Below, piece after piece: positions 16,109 to 26,222 of a stretch of DNA of 64,000 nt (the stretch's first letter is position 1; each line of letters starts with the position of its first letter). Below the pieces are notes generated by a model that searched no databases, had not been told where the DNA came from, and worked only from the letters and a program-made list of their open reading frames with translations. Source of the DNA: Synechococcus sp. CBW1108. GTDB taxonomy: Bacteria > Cyanobacteriota > Cyanobacteriia > PCC-6307 > Cyanobiaceae. Where the stretch lies: assembly GCF_015840335.1 (NCBI RefSeq), contig NZ_CP060395.1, forward strand, positions 682,001 through 746,000, given 5' to 3'. A program made the translations under genes and the position numbers.

Positions 16109-18361
16109 CTAAAACTTCCAGCCCACACCGAGGTTGAAGCGCCACTCGCTGGAGAAATCCTGGGTGGCAACCTCCAGGCGCAGGGGGCCCACCGGGGTGG
16201 TGACAATCAGTCCGACCCCAGGTGAATAGCCCTCACCTGATTTACCAAGCAGCCCACCCGGGTTACCTGGGATACCGCTCTGGCTGCCGAAAGTGGTGCC
16301 TGCATCAAAGAAAATCTCGCCGCTGATGATGCTGAAAATAGGAAAGCGGTACTCAATCGTCGCCTCGGCAAAACTCTTGCCAACCCCGAGATCGCAGTCG
16401 TAATAGCCCCTCACCGAGTTGCCGCCTCCAAGGCAGAAGGCCTCATAGGGAGGAATATCGCTACCCACCAGGGTTCCTGCCGACACCTGGAAAGCCAGGG
16501 CCTGCTTGCAGTCTTTGGTTTCACCGGGCTTGGGCCGGCAGCCCTTGAAGATCTTCAACCACTCCACAGGGATGTAGTGGGTGAAGCTGCCCCGCAGTCG
16601 GTTGAAGGTGGGGGAGTTCTCACCCACCGAGATGAACTGCTCAGTGCCCAGGCTCAGGAAATTGCCCTTAGTGGGATTACGGGGATCGTTGAGGGTGCTG
16701 TAGGTGGCTCCAACCCGGAAGCTCACCAGCTGGTTTTCCGAGGCGCAGTTGTAGGCCAGGCAAATCACCGAAGCACCGTTGCTGGTGTTAAAACCCCCAT
16801 CGGGCTGAAGATTGCCCACCACGCCCCTTGAATACTTGGACCCAGAGAAATCCATGGGGGTGACCTCCTGGCCACCAAAGGAGAGAATCAGATTCCAGGG
16901 AGCTTTCTTGAAGGGGTTACCACGATTAAGCGGCCGCACAAACTGCACGTTTGCACCGACTCGCTGAATTGCAACCGTGTCAAAGTTCGTTGTGCCCGTG
17001 CCCTGATTAGAGCCTGCAGGGTTCTCATCAAACGAGGTAACTACGTCGAAATCAGAGCCGGTATAGTTTTGCAGCTGATAGCTAAACGATGAATTTTCGC
17101 TCTGGAAGAGCTGGGGCACTTCCCGGCTGAAGAAAACGCGAGCCCGGAAGGAGGTGCGATATTTGTTGTCCTTGATCCAGGGGTCGGTGAAGGTGATGTC
17201 ACCGAGACCACCGTATTGGCCGTAGGAGATATTGGTGCCGAGGTCCCAGGCGCGGCCGAAGAGGTTGCTGTCATTCAACTGAATCTGAGCAAATGCACCC
17301 TGGCTCTGGCTATAGCCAATACCACCAGATAGGGAGCCGCTCGACTGCTCGACGATGCCCAGCATGATCACAACTTTGCCGGGCTCAGCTGGCACCGGCC
17401 TGAGGGTCACCTTGACGTCGCTGAAAAGGCCCGTGCCATAGATCCGCTTGATGTCCTCTTCCAGCTCCCGGCGGTTGAACACCTGGCCCGGGCGAAGGGA
17501 CACCTCCCTGGTCACAACCCAGGGTTTGGTCTTGCCGCGGATCGGCTCACCCTTGTCGTTGGTGGCTGAGCCCTCCTTATTGAGGAACTGCACTTCAACG
17601 CCCTCCACGGTGCCCTGGCGCACCAACAGCTCGACCACACCTTCGGGACTGACCCGGCTGGGGCCGGTGATGCGGGCCAGGGAATAGCCCTGGTCTGCAT
17701 ACCAGCGCTGCAGCTCCTGCATGCGGGACTGCAGGGTGTTGAGATTGAGCGTCTTGCCGTAGTCGGCCGCGAAGGTGTCCTTAACCACTTGGGCAGGCAG
17801 CTTGAGATCGGCCGGATCGAGCTTGATTTGCTGGAGCACGGGGTTGGCCACCACCACCACCACCAGACGCACACCCAGGGGGCCATCGACAGGCTGGATG
17901 CGCACATCGGAGAACCAGCCGCTGGCGTAGATCGCCGAGAGATCCGTCTGCAGCTCGGTGCGGGTGACCAGGGAACCCGGGGTGGCCGCCATGGCCGCAT
18001 AGGCCGCCAGTTCGAGCCGCTCCCGCTCGGGATGGTCCTGCAGCCCCTCGATCGCCACCTCGGCGATCAGGACCTTGGGTTCGGCCTTGGGTGCTGGCTC
18101 GGTGCTGGCAGCTGGCGCGGGGCTGGCGGCCGGCTGCTGGGCTGGGGAGGTTTCGGCTGGGGAGGTTTGGGCCGGGGCTGGGGTTGGGGTTGGGGTTGGG
18201 GACGCAGGATCGGCCAGTGGGTTGTCCAGCTGCTGAGCAGCGGGCTGGGGTTGCCCGCCTGGCGGCGCTGCATCCCCAGACTGGGCAAGGGCCGGACCAG
18301 CAGCGAACAGGGCAAAGCCCAGCAGGGACACCGCAGCCTTTAGACCCAGCAAACCAGCCAT
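16109..18361 (-). CDS. bamA: Outer-membrane assembly protein BamA / Omp85
   Basis: The outer-membrane beta-barrel insertase, 750 aa. It has a signal peptide (GLKAAVSLLGFALFAAGPALA), then a Pro/Thr/Gln-rich linker with PTPTPTPAPAQ, three POTRA-like repeats (about residues 90-340) and a C-terminal barrel ending in GVGWKF with a terminal aromatic. The barrel part has the conserved FCLGGGNSVRGYYDCDLG stretch with its VRGY motif. The ATG at 18361 was chosen for the signal peptide. The long Pro-rich linker before POTRA1 is typical of cyanobacterial Omp85. Confidence 0.93.
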   Translation of the reverse strand: MAGLLGLKAAVSLLGFALFAAGPALAQSGDAAPPGGQPQPAAQQLDNPLADPASPTPTPTPAPAQTSPAETSPAQQPAASPAPAASTEPAPKAEPKVLIAEVAIEGLQDHPERERLELAAYAAMAATPGSLVTRTELQTDLSAIYASGWFSDVRIQPVDGPLGVRLVVVVVANPVLQQIKLDPADLKLPAQVVKDTFAADYGKTLNLNTLQSRMQELQRWYADQGYSLARITGPSRVSPEGVVELLVRQGTVEGVEVQFLNKEGSATNDKGEPIRGKTKPWVVTREVSLRPGQVFNRRELEEDIKRIYGTGLFSDVKVTLRPVPAEPGKVVIMLGIVEQSSGSLSGGIGYSQSQGAFAQIQLNDSNLFGRAWDLGTNISYGQYGGLGDITFTDPWIKDNKYRTSFRARVFFSREVPQLFQSENSSFSYQLQNYTGSDFDVVTSFDENPAGSNQGTGTTNFDTVAIQRVGANVQFVRPLNRGNPFKKAPWNLILSFGGQEVTPMDFSGSKYSRGVVGNLQPDGGFNTSNGASVICLAYNCASENQLVSFRVGATYSTLNDPRNPTKGNFLSLGTEQFISVGENSPTFNRLRGSFTHYIPVEWLKIFKGCRPKPGETKDCKQALAFQVSAGTLVGSDIPPYEAFCLGGGNSVRGYYDCDLGVGKSFAEATIEYRFPIFSIISGEIFFDAGTTFGSQSGIPGNPGGLLGKSGEGYSPGVGLIVTTPVGPLRLEVATQDFSSEWRFNLGVGWKF

Positions 18362-18404
18362 GTGATGGGGGGGCAGAGCGGCAAGGCCGCAAATGCCGAC
18401 GACC

Positions 18405-19160
18405 TTACCCGTAGACCATGGGTTGGGGACATGCCCCTTGGACCCGTTTGCAGACCTCCCCGTAGGCCTCGACAACGCCGCCAAGATCCTGGCGGAATCG
18501 GTCCTTGTCGAGAATGCGGTCGCTGACATCAGCCACGGCCCGGTCCCAGAGCCGGCAGGTGTCGGGACTGATCTCATCCGCCACCACCAGCTCACCGTAG
18601 GCAGTAAAGCCCAGCTCGATCTTAAAATCCACCAGCTGTAGGCCGATTGAGCTGAACAGGGCTATCAGTTCCCGGTTCACCTGGCGAGCCAACTCTTCGA
18701 GGCGGCGCCTTTGATCGGCATTCACCAGCCCAAGCAGCTCCAGCCGCGCTTCGGTGAGCAGGGGATCGCCATAGGCATCATCCTTGTAATAGAGATCCAG
18801 CAAGGCGGGCTCCAGACAGGTGCCCAGCTCGATCGGCATCTGCTTGCAAAGGGATCCGGCGGCCACATTGCGGATCACCACTTCAACTGGAATCACCCGC
18901 ACCGGACGCACGAGCATCCAGCGGGTGTCCCCCACGCCCAGATAGTGGGTGGGAACCCCACGGGCGGCGAGGTACTCAAACAGTCGGGCCGAGATCTGGC
19001 AGTTGAGCTCCCCCTTGCCCGCCAGTTCGGCCTTTTTGAGGGCGTTGAAGGCCGTGGCGTCATCCTTGAACTCAACCGCCACCAGGTCGGGGCGATCGGT
19101 GGCATAGACCCGCTTGGCCTTGCCTTCGTATAGAAGCGAACCGAGGCAGTAGGCCGTCAT
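18405..19160 (-). CDS. purC: SAICAR synthetase (phosphoribosylaminoimidazole-succinocarboxamide synthase)
   Basis: Joins aspartate to CAIR in purine synthesis using ATP; 251 aa. Motifs [17 protein letters not shown] near the start, [20 protein letters not shown] in the middle, and [20 protein letters not shown] near the end match the family. Upstream in-frame codons were excluded because the ATG at 19160 gives the standard N-terminus. It overlaps the preceding gene by 4 nt. purD lies just beyond that gene on the other strand. Confidence 0.95.
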   Translation of the reverse strand: MTAYCLGSLLYEGKAKRVYATDRPDLVAVEFKDDATAFNALKKAELAGKGELNCQISARLFEYLAARGVPTHYLGVGDTRWMLVRPVRVIPVEVVIRNVAAGSLCKQMPIELGTCLEPALLDLYYKDDAYGDPLLTEARLELLGLVNADQRRRLEELARQVNRELIALFSSIGLQLVDFKIELGFTAYGELVVADEISPDTCRLWDRAVADVSDRILDKDRFRQDLGGVVEAYGEVCKRVQGACPQPMVYG

Positions 19161-20170
19161 GGCTGGGGATCGGAGAACGATTGGGGGGCATGGCCGCCAG
19201 GGGAGCGCGGCGAGCGCAATTGCCGCTCCAACTCGGCCTGACGGGACTGGGCCGTACGACCCAGCAGCCATTCTGCGTAGGCATCGTCGATGCCACGGCT
19301 GAGCCGCAGCCGCCGCTCCGCCGCCCGCTCGGTCCGCTCCGGGGTGCCCTGGCCCAGGGCCAGCTGCTGATCGAGAATCTGGCCCACCAGGCCCCAGGCC
19401 CCGGCGGTGGCTGCCTGCTCCAGGGCGAGTTCCAGCAGCCGATCCTGTTCAACGGCTGGGAGCCCATCGAACAACGCCACCGCCTGGGCAAGGCGCGCCG
19501 CATTGACGGCCCCCGGCTGGGTTCCACTCAGCAACACCTGGGCGGCCCGCTGCCGCTGGCCCAGGCTTTCCAGGTGGCCCGCCAGCAGATCCAGGGCCGA
19601 GCGCGTCACCGCGGTGCCGTCCTGCCGCCGGCTCACCGGCAGCTCAAGTGCCTCCAGCTGGGCCAGGTTCCCAGCCGCGAGTCGCCGCAGGGCATTGGCC
19701 GCCACCTGGTGGTTCAGGCCGGCCTGGGCAGCCCGCCACTGCATCACCAGCCACTGGATCCGCTCGGCACCGGCTGCTGGGCTGATCCGGGCGAGCACCT
19801 GCAGGGCCCCATCCGGGGCCTCGCAGCGCAGCAGAACCTCTGCATTGGCAAACACCACAGCCAGGGGCTGGGGGGCGGGATGGAGGCCGAGCAACCGCTG
19901 TTGCAGCAAGCGCAGGCGGGGCCCATCTCCCTGCTCGACGGCCGTGGCGCAGGCCCCGTCAAAATCACTGAGGTTCCCACTGGCCAGCAGGGTCTTAAGG
20001 GCAGGATCAAGCTCCACTGGCTTGACAGCCGCCCCACTGGGGGCGGACCCAACCAGGACCAGGGCCAGCGAGACCGAAACCGAGGCCAGAGCCGCCAGCA
20101 GCGCCCGGGCGCGGGGGGAGAATGGCGCTGGGCTTGCCGGCATCTGCTGGGGCTGGGCCCACGGACCCAT
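19157..20170 (-). CDS. Conserved exported or membrane-anchored helical-repeat protein
   Basis: A 337-residue protein with a hydrophobic N-terminal segment near residues 24-48 ([20 protein letters not shown]), either a signal peptide or an anchor. The remainder is Ala/Leu-rich and looks like helical repeats of the TPR type ([39 protein letters not shown]). No enzyme motif is seen. It overlaps the purC start by ATGA and is divergent from purD, 66 nt apart. The function is unknown. Confidence 0.7.
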   Translation of the reverse strand: MGPWAQPQQMPASPAPFSPRARALLAALASVSVSLALVLVGSAPSGAAVKPVELDPALKTLLASGNLSDFDGACATAVEQGDGPRLRLLQQRLLGLHPAPQPLAVVFANAEVLLRCEAPDGALQVLARISPAAGAERIQWLVMQWRAAQAGLNHQVAANALRRLAAGNLAQLEALELPVSRRQDGTAVTRSALDLLAGHLESLGQRQRAAQVLLSGTQPGAVNAARLAQAVALFDGLPAVEQDRLLELALEQAATAGAWGLVGQILDQQLALGQGTPERTERAAERRLRLSRGIDDAYAEWLLGRTAQSRQAELERQLRSPRSPGGHAPQSFSDPQP

Positions 20171-20236
20171 CAGGCAAGGTCCAACCTAGAAGAGCTTCTG
20201 CGTCAATCCACCCCCATTCCGGAACGTCCAGGCCCC

Positions 20237-21553
20237 ATGGCTCCAGCTCCCAGCCCCTCTCCCTGCCCAGCTCCCACCAGGATCCTGGTGGTCGGCTCTG
20301 GCGGGCGCGAAAATTCCCTGGGCTGGGCCCTGGCCCGCTGCCCAGGGGTGGAGGCCGTTTGGATCGCACCGGGGAATGGGGGCACTGCTGAAATTTCAGG
20401 CTGCAGCCAGCTGGAAATCGCCGAATCCGACCCTGGGAGCCTGCTCGCCGCCTGCCGTGACCACGCCGTCGAGCTGGTGGTGGTGGGCCCAGAGGCACCT
20501 CTGGCCGCCGGCCTGGCGGACCGGCTGCGCGAAGCCGGCTTCCCGGTGTTCGGGCCCGGGGCAGATGGGGCCCAGCTCGAGGCGAGCAAACAATGGGCCA
20601 AGGCCCTGATGCTGGAGGTCGGGATACCCACCGCCGGCTACTGGAGCGCGAGCAGCCGGGAGGAGGCCCTGGAGGTGCTGGAGGCCGCAGGCAGACCGCT
20701 GGTGGTGAAGGCCGATGGCCTGGCCGCTGGCAAGGGGGTGACCGTGGCTGCCAGCCTGGAAGAGGCCCGTGCGGCGATTGAGGAGATTTTTGCCGGTCGT
20801 TTCGGCGAGGGCGGCGGCGCCAGGTTGGTGCTTGAGGAACGCACCCATGGGCCCGAGGTGTCGGTGTTCGCGCTCTGTGACGGCCAGCGGCTGGTTTTGC
20901 TGCCCAGCGCCCAGGACCACAAGCGAATAGGTGAGGGCGACACCGGACCCAACACCGGCGGCATGGGCGCCTATGCACCGGCGCCGCTGCTGGATGGGGG
21001 GGGGCTGGAGCAGGTGAAGCGCCTGGTGCTCGAACCCACCGTGGCCGCCCTGCGGGCCCGGGGCATCGACTACCGCGGGGTGATCTATGCCGGCCTGATG
21101 CTCACCGAACATGGGCCCAGCGTGATCGAATTCAACTGCCGCTTCGGCGATCCGGAATGCGAGACCCTGATGCCGCTACTCGGGCCGGAACTGGCCCAGA
21201 TCCTGCTGGCCTGTGCCAACGGCCAGCTCGACCAGGCTCCGCCACTCACCATCCATCCCGGCTGCAGCGCCTGTGTAATTGCCGCCGCCGCGGGCTACCC
21301 CGGCGAGATCCGCAGCGGCGATGTGGTGCGCAGTGAACTGGTTAGCAGCAACAGCCTGCAACTGTTCCACGCGGGCACCCGGCGCAGCGGCGACGGCAGC
21401 TGCCAAACCAGTGGCGGCCGGGTGCTGGCCGTGGTCGCCCAGGCCGAAAGCTTTGATGCCGCCTTCGAGCAGGCCTACGCCGGCCTGGCCCAGGTTCACT
21501 TTGAGGGCATGACCTACCGGCGGGACATCGGCCACCAGGTGCGCAGCCTATGA
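20237..21553 (+). CDS. purD: Phosphoribosylamine-glycine ligase (GAR synthetase)
   Basis: The second step of purine synthesis; 438 aa. The N-terminus ILVVGSGGRENSLGWALARC, the ATP-grasp region KADGLAAGKGVTVAASLEEA and the metal-binding FNCRFGDPECETLMPLL are all present. The ATG at 20237 was chosen because the protein then starts about 15 residues before the first strand. The stop overlaps the nblS start (ATGA), so the sensor kinase is probably translated from the purD message. Confidence 0.95.
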   Translation: MAPAPSPSPCPAPTRILVVGSGGRENSLGWALARCPGVEAVWIAPGNGGTAEISGCSQLEIAESDPGSLLAACRDHAVELVVVGPEAPLAAGLADRLREAGFPVFGPGADGAQLEASKQWAKALMLEVGIPTAGYWSASSREEALEVLEAAGRPLVVKADGLAAGKGVTVAASLEEARAAIEEIFAGRFGEGGGARLVLEERTHGPEVSVFALCDGQRLVLLPSAQDHKRIGEGDTGPNTGGMGAYAPAPLLDGGGLEQVKRLVLEPTVAALRARGIDYRGVIYAGLMLTEHGPSVIEFNCRFGDPECETLMPLLGPELAQILLACANGQLDQAPPLTIHPGCSACVIAAAAGYPGEIRSGDVVRSELVSSNSLQLFHAGTRRSGDGSCQTSGGRVLAVVAQAESFDAAFEQAYAGLAQVHFEGMTYRRDIGHQVRSL

Positions 21554-23535
21554 GCTGGCGCCAGGCCCTGAATCGCTGGTGGCAGGAGTTCAGCCTGCAG
21601 ACCAAGCTGCTGGCGGTGGCGACCCTGGTGGTCAGCCTGCTGATGACGGGCATCACCTTCCTGGCCCTCAACGGCATTCAACGGGACGCCCAGCTGGGTG
21701 ACACCCGCTACGCCCGTGACCTGGGCCTGCTGCTCTCCGCCAACGTGACCCCGCTGGTGGCGGAGGGCAATGACCGGGAGCTGGCGGCAGTCGCCGATCG
21801 CTTCTGGCGCTCCAGCCGCAGCCTTCGGTATGTCTTCTTTGCCGACCCTGAGGGGGTGATCTACCTGGGCATCCCCATCGGTGCCAGCTCGGGCAGCAGC
21901 GAACTGCTGCTCAGCCGCAGGCTGGAGCTGCCGGAGGATCTACGCAAGCGCCCGGACACCCCCCTGATTCGCCAGCACCTCAGCCCAGATGGCCAGGTGA
22001 CTGACGTCTTCGTGCCGATGGTGAGTGAGGGGAAATATCTGGGGGTGATGGCCCTGGGCATCAACCCCAATGAGACCCTGCTGGCCAGTGCTGCCCTCAC
22101 CCGGGAGGTGACCGTGGCGGTGTTCATTTCGATCTGGGTGCTGGTGATCCTGGGGGCCGTGTTCAACGCCCTCACCATCACCCGCCCGGTCAAGGAGCTG
22201 CTCCAGGGGGTGCGCTCAATCACCGGTGGCAACTTTGAAACCAGGCTTGCCCTGCCGGTGGGCGGTGAGCTTGGCGAGCTGCTCGAGGGTTTCAACGCCA
22301 TGGCGGCCCAGCTGGAGGACTACAAGGCCGCCAACATCGAGGAGCTGACCGCGGCCCAGGTGAAGCAGGAATCCCTGATTGCCACCATGGCAGATGGGGC
22401 CGTACTGCTCGATGCCGAAGGGGCAATAGTGCTGGCCAATCCCACCGCCCGCCGCCTGTTCCGCTGGGAGGGCCGCAAGCTCGAAGGCAGCGACCTGATC
22501 GCCGAACTGCCCGAAAGGTTGGCGATGGAGCTCCAGTCAGCTCTGGAGAGTCTGATCTGCAGCGCCCGCGACAGTGCTGATGTGCGCTGCCGATTTGGCG
22601 AACCGCCCCGCACCCTGCGGATCGTGCTGCAATCAGTGCGGGATGCCACCGGCGAAAGCCTTAAGGGAATCGCCGTCACCATCCAGGACCTCAGCCGCGA
22701 GGTGGAATTGAACGCCGCCCAGAGCCGCTTCATCAGCAACGTCTCCCACGAATTGCGCACACCCCTGTTCAATATCAAGAGCTACGTGGAAACCCTCCAC
22801 GACCTGGGCGACCAGCTCACAGAAGCGGAAAAAAAGGAGTTTCTGGGCATCGCCAACGATGAAACCGATCGACTTACCCGGCTCGTCAACGACGTGCTCG
22901 ACCTCTCCAGGCTGGAATCGGAACGGGTCTGGACCCTCGAACCGATGGAGCTGACTGCCGCCATCGAACAGACCCTCCGTACCTATCGGCTCAATGCGGA
23001 TGAAAAGGAGGTGGCCCTGGACTTTCACGCCGACCCCCAACTGCCTCGGATTCTGGGCAACTGGGACCTGCTGTTGCAGGTGTTCGACAACCTGGTGGGC
23101 AATGCCCTCAAATTCACCCCCAAGGGTGGCAGGCTACAGCTGCGGGCCTATCCCTGGCCAGATCTCTGCCAGCTCACCCCAGGCACCGAACCGAATAGCG
23201 AAAGTCCGAGCTGTGAGCTGACCTCACCCCTGCCCAGGCTGCGCATCGAAATCTCCGACAGCGGCTGTGGCATCAGCGAGGCCGATAAGGAGCGCATCTT
23301 CGAGCGCTTCTACAGGGTCGAAAACGCGGTGCACACCGAAGCTGGAACAGGACTGGGCCTTTCGATCGTGCGGGGCATTCTCGAAAAACATGGGACCCAG
23401 GTGCGCATGGCCAGCGAACCGGGCACGGGCTCCACCTTTTGGTTCGACCTGCCGCTTGAGGGTTCCGACAACGACGAACTTCGACTCCTCTCCGAACGAC
23501 GGCGTTACGACCAGCTGGAGCCAGCCAACTCCTAG
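21550..23535 (+). CDS. nblS: Sensor histidine kinase NblS (Hik33/DspA type)
   Basis: A membrane sensor kinase that in cyanobacteria controls high-light and nutrient-stress responses and phycobilisome degradation; 661 aa. Two membrane segments (near residues 17-40 and 183-205) flank a periplasmic loop. A HAMP region, a PAS-like region, the phosphoacceptor in NVSHELRTPLFNIKSYVETL (His near 400) and the ATPase boxes (DNLVGNALKF, then GTGLGLSIVRGI) follow. Its TAG stop lies in the CTAG now occupied by the IS630 element: the T and A are target bases and the G is the first base of the element. The protein itself is unaltered. Confidence 0.9.
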   Translation: MSWRQALNRWWQEFSLQTKLLAVATLVVSLLMTGITFLALNGIQRDAQLGDTRYARDLGLLLSANVTPLVAEGNDRELAAVADRFWRSSRSLRYVFFADPEGVIYLGIPIGASSGSSELLLSRRLELPEDLRKRPDTPLIRQHLSPDGQVTDVFVPMVSEGKYLGVMALGINPNETLLASAALTREVTVAVFISIWVLVILGAVFNALTITRPVKELLQGVRSITGGNFETRLALPVGGELGELLEGFNAMAAQLEDYKAANIEELTAAQVKQESLIATMADGAVLLDAEGAIVLANPTARRLFRWEGRKLEGSDLIAELPERLAMELQSALESLICSARDSADVRCRFGEPPRTLRIVLQSVRDATGESLKGIAVTIQDLSREVELNAAQSRFISNVSHELRTPLFNIKSYVETLHDLGDQLTEAEKKEFLGIANDETDRLTRLVNDVLDLSRLESERVWTLEPMELTAAIEQTLRTYRLNADEKEVALDFHADPQLPRILGNWDLLLQVFDNLVGNALKFTPKGGRLQLRAYPWPDLCQLTPGTEPNSESPSCELTSPLPRLRIEISDSGCGISEADKERIFERFYRVENAVHTEAGTGLGLSIVRGILEKHGTQVRMASEPGTGSTFWFDLPLEGSDNDELRLLSERRRYDQLEPANS

Positions 23536-24681
23536 TGTTCAGTCCCGCAAATAACTGATAGAATATGAAGTGTCTCCCGGGGGAGTCTTTCCATGGCCGT
23601 CGGCCGTCCGATGCCGCCGCTGGTCCTCACAGGGGACGAAGTTCAGCAGTTGCAGGCCCTTGCCCATTCCCGATCCCTGCCGCATTCGATCGTGCAGCGC
23701 GCCCAGATCGTGTTGGCCTGCGGCGCTGGTGAAACCAACACCGCTATCGCCAGACGGATGGGCCTGACCGGAATGACCGTTGGCAAATGGCGCAAGCGAT
23801 ATCGGGAGCTGGGCTTGGAAGGTCTGCACGACGAGCTCCGCCCCGGCCGGCCGCGCACCTACGAGGACGACAAGGTTGCCGAGGTGATCAACCGGGCCCT
23901 GCAGACCAAGCCCGCCGATGGCAGCACCCAGTGGTCAGCGCGTTCTCTGGCAGCCGCCACAGGAATTTCAAAAACCACCGTTCACCGCTGGCTGCAGACC
24001 TTCTCGGTCCAGCCGCATCGGCAGAAGCATTTCAAATTGCCGACCGATCCGTTCTTTGTTGAGAAGGTCCGCGACATCGTTGGCCTGTACCTGAATCCAC
24101 CCGAGAACGCTGTCGTGCTCTGCGTTGATGAGAAGACGCAGATCCAGGCCCTAGACCGCACTCAGCCGCTGTTGCCCATGGGCCTGGGCTACGTGGAAGG
24201 TGTGACGCATGACTACATCCGCCACGGCACCACCACCCTGTTCGCCGCACTGGATGTGGCCACCGGTGCGGTAATCGCCGAATGCAAGCCCAGGCACCGG
24301 CACCAGGAGTTCCTCAGCTTCTTGCGAAGGATCGACAAGGAGGTGCCCAAGGAGCTCGATCTGCACCTGATCGTCGACAACTACTGCACTCACAAGCACA
24401 CCAAAGTGAAGGCCTGGCTGGCGCAGCGGCCTCGTTTCCACGTCCACTACACCCCCACCTACGCCTCCTGGCTCAACCAGGTGGAGCGATGGTTTGGGAT
24501 CATCACCCAGAAGGCGATTCGGCGCGGCAGCTTCTCGAGCGTCAAAGAGCTGATCAACAAGATCGAGCAGTTCGTGGCGGCCTACGACAAGACCAAGGTG
24601 CCGTTCAAGTGGACCGCCCACGCCGACTCAATCCTGGAGAAGCTCCAGCGACTTTGCTCGCAAATCTCCGGGACGGCACAC
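23535..24681 (+). mobile_element. IS630-family insertion sequence, complete
   Basis: An element of 1147 bp flanked by a duplicated TA (23533-23534 and 24682-24683) inside CTAG, the known target preference of IS630-type elements. Inverted ends begin GTGTTCAGTCCCG on the left and GTGTGCCGTCCCG on the right (read inward), matching at 13 of the first 18 positions. It holds one uninterrupted transposase gene. It separates nblS from kaiC without changing either product. Confidence 0.9.
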
Positions 24682-24684
24682 TAG
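23593..24684 (+). CDS. IS630-family transposase
   Basis: A DDE transposase of 363 aa. An N-terminal helix-turn-helix (TNTAIARRMGLTGMTVGKWR) and a second winged region (AAATGISKTTVHRWLQ) precede the catalytic core. The acidic triad is in VVLCVDEKTQIQALDR, in LHLIVDNYCTHKH and in WLNQVERWFGIITQKA, the DD34E-type arrangement of the family. Unlike many IS630 genes it is in a single frame. Its TAG stop at 24682-24684 lies outside the element and is supplied by the CTAG target. Confidence 0.95.
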   Translation: MAVGRPMPPLVLTGDEVQQLQALAHSRSLPHSIVQRAQIVLACGAGETNTAIARRMGLTGMTVGKWRKRYRELGLEGLHDELRPGRPRTYEDDKVAEVINRALQTKPADGSTQWSARSLAAATGISKTTVHRWLQTFSVQPHRQKHFKLPTDPFFVEKVRDIVGLYLNPPENAVVLCVDEKTQIQALDRTQPLLPMGLGYVEGVTHDYIRHGTTTLFAALDVATGAVIAECKPRHRHQEFLSFLRRIDKEVPKELDLHLIVDNYCTHKHTKVKAWLAQRPRFHVHYTPTYASWLNQVERWFGIITQKAIRRGSFSSVKELINKIEQFVAAYDKTKVPFKWTAHADSILEKLQRLCSQISGTAH

Positions 24685-26222
24685 AGCGCATCGTCAGCAA
24701 CTCCCCGCACAATGCGGGAGAGCTCACTGCGCTCATCGGTGGTGATGCGGTGGGGAACACCGGAAATGATCCGCTCGAAGTTTGAGAAGGAATCCTTGAT
24801 CTCAGGGCCATTGCTGGTGATCACAAATTCACGGATACCCTTGTCGTGCCAGGAGCCCCGCATCTTGAACACATTGAGGGCGCGGGCCATCTCACCGCGA
24901 ATCTCCACGTACTGCAGCAACAGGATCGTATCCGTAATGGTGGATATGTGGGAGTCGGTAATCGAGTGGCTGCCCATGAACTCCTCAGAGGTGTTCGTAA
25001 AGAAACCGGCGATCTCCTCCTGCTTGGCGTAGCCAGTCACACCGATAACAAACTGTCTAAAGGCATTGTGACTGACACCCCTCGCCAGAGCGGAGAGCGA
25101 ATCAATCGCCATACGCGAGGGCTTGAACTGGCTGATCTCCGTTTTAATTATTTGGAGATGGTCTTCCAAGCCAGTCGATTCTGGATAGGCACAGATGATT
25201 TTGAGCAGGCCGTCCTGCTCCATCTTTTCAAAATCAATGCCCCAACTGGTCGCATTGCGCAGCAACTGGGCCCGGGATTCCTCATAGGCAAACAAAATCG
25301 CCCGCTCCCTGCTGCGGCATGCATCCTCAACAAACTTGGAAACCAGCAGGGTCTTGCCCGTACCGGTGGCACCAGTGGCCAGAATGATTGAGTCCTTGAA
25401 GAAACCGCCACCACACATCTCGTCGAGCTTGGGCACCCCGGAGCTGATGCGCACATTGGAAGATCGCTGGGTGAGACGCATGGCACCCAGGGGGAAAACG
25501 CTGATGCCATGGCCACCCATGGTGAAGGGAAATTCACCCTTCATATGGGTGGTGCCCCGCAATTTTAAAATCTCAGCCGTGCGCCGCCGCCGCTCACCCT
25601 CGAGCACATTGCGCAAAATCACAACATTGTCTGAAACAAATTCTTCCACCCCGTAGCGGGCAATCGGACCATATTCATCAATTCGCTCGGTGGTCATCAC
25701 CGTAGTGACGCCAATCTCCTTGAGCCGGGCAATCAACCTGAAGATTTCACGCCGCACTACCGAAACCGCATCATATTGCTGAAAAACGGCGGTTATCGAA
25801 TCAATCGCAACCCGCTTTGCCTTATATTTACGGATGGCATAGTTGATTCTCTCGATCAAGCCCGAGAGATCAAAACTGCCGGCCACATCCTGGCCCTCGG
25901 GATCCGGCGAGGCATCAAGAATAAACAGCTTATCCTGCTCAACCATGCTCTGAAGATCCCAGCCAAAGCTAGCCGCATTGCGCAATATATCCAGAGGCGA
26001 TTCCTCAAATGTCACAAAAATGCCAGGCTCGTTGTACTGGCGGATCCCGTTGTAGAGAAAATTGAGCGAGAAAATTGTCTTGCCGGTGCCGGAAGTACCG
26101 CTGATCAGGGTGGAGCGGCCAATGGGCAGGCCCCCATGGCAGACATCATCGAAGCCCTCGATCCCAGTCGGGAGCTTCTGAACCTGCATCAGGGCATTAC
26201 TGGTAGGGCTTGGTTCCTGCAT
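24681..26222 (-). CDS. kaiC: Circadian clock ATPase/kinase KaiC
   Basis: The core clock protein, a double-domain RecA-like ATPase that autophosphorylates in a daily cycle; 513 aa. Walker A motifs are GTSGTGKT (residues 42-49) and GATGTGKT (near 281-288). Catalytic Glu pairs are in VTFEESPLDILRN and FAYEESRAQLLRN. The phosphorylated Ser-Thr pair lies in DSHISTITDT near residues 424-425. The C-terminal tail is complete. The stop codon is built from the IS630 target duplication. kaiB and kaiA follow upstream on the same strand in standard order. Confidence 0.97.
   Translation of the reverse strand: MQEPSPTSNALMQVQKLPTGIEGFDDVCHGGLPIGRSTLISGTSGTGKTIFSLNFLYNGIRQYNEPGIFVTFEESPLDILRNAASFGWDLQSMVEQDKLFILDASPDPEGQDVAGSFDLSGLIERINYAIRKYKAKRVAIDSITAVFQQYDAVSVVRREIFRLIARLKEIGVTTVMTTERIDEYGPIARYGVEEFVSDNVVILRNVLEGERRRRTAEILKLRGTTHMKGEFPFTMGGHGISVFPLGAMRLTQRSSNVRISSGVPKLDEMCGGGFFKDSIILATGATGTGKTLLVSKFVEDACRSRERAILFAYEESRAQLLRNATSWGIDFEKMEQDGLLKIICAYPESTGLEDHLQIIKTEISQFKPSRMAIDSLSALARGVSHNAFRQFVIGVTGYAKQEEIAGFFTNTSEEFMGSHSITDSHISTITDTILLLQYVEIRGEMARALNVFKMRGSWHDKGIREFVITSNGPEIKDSFSNFERIISGVPHRITTDERSELSRIVRGVADDAL

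Noticed and set aside
24681-26222. kaiC truncated by the IS630 insertion
   Set aside because: The insertion rebuilds the TAG stop, and the C-terminal tail of KaiC is complete.
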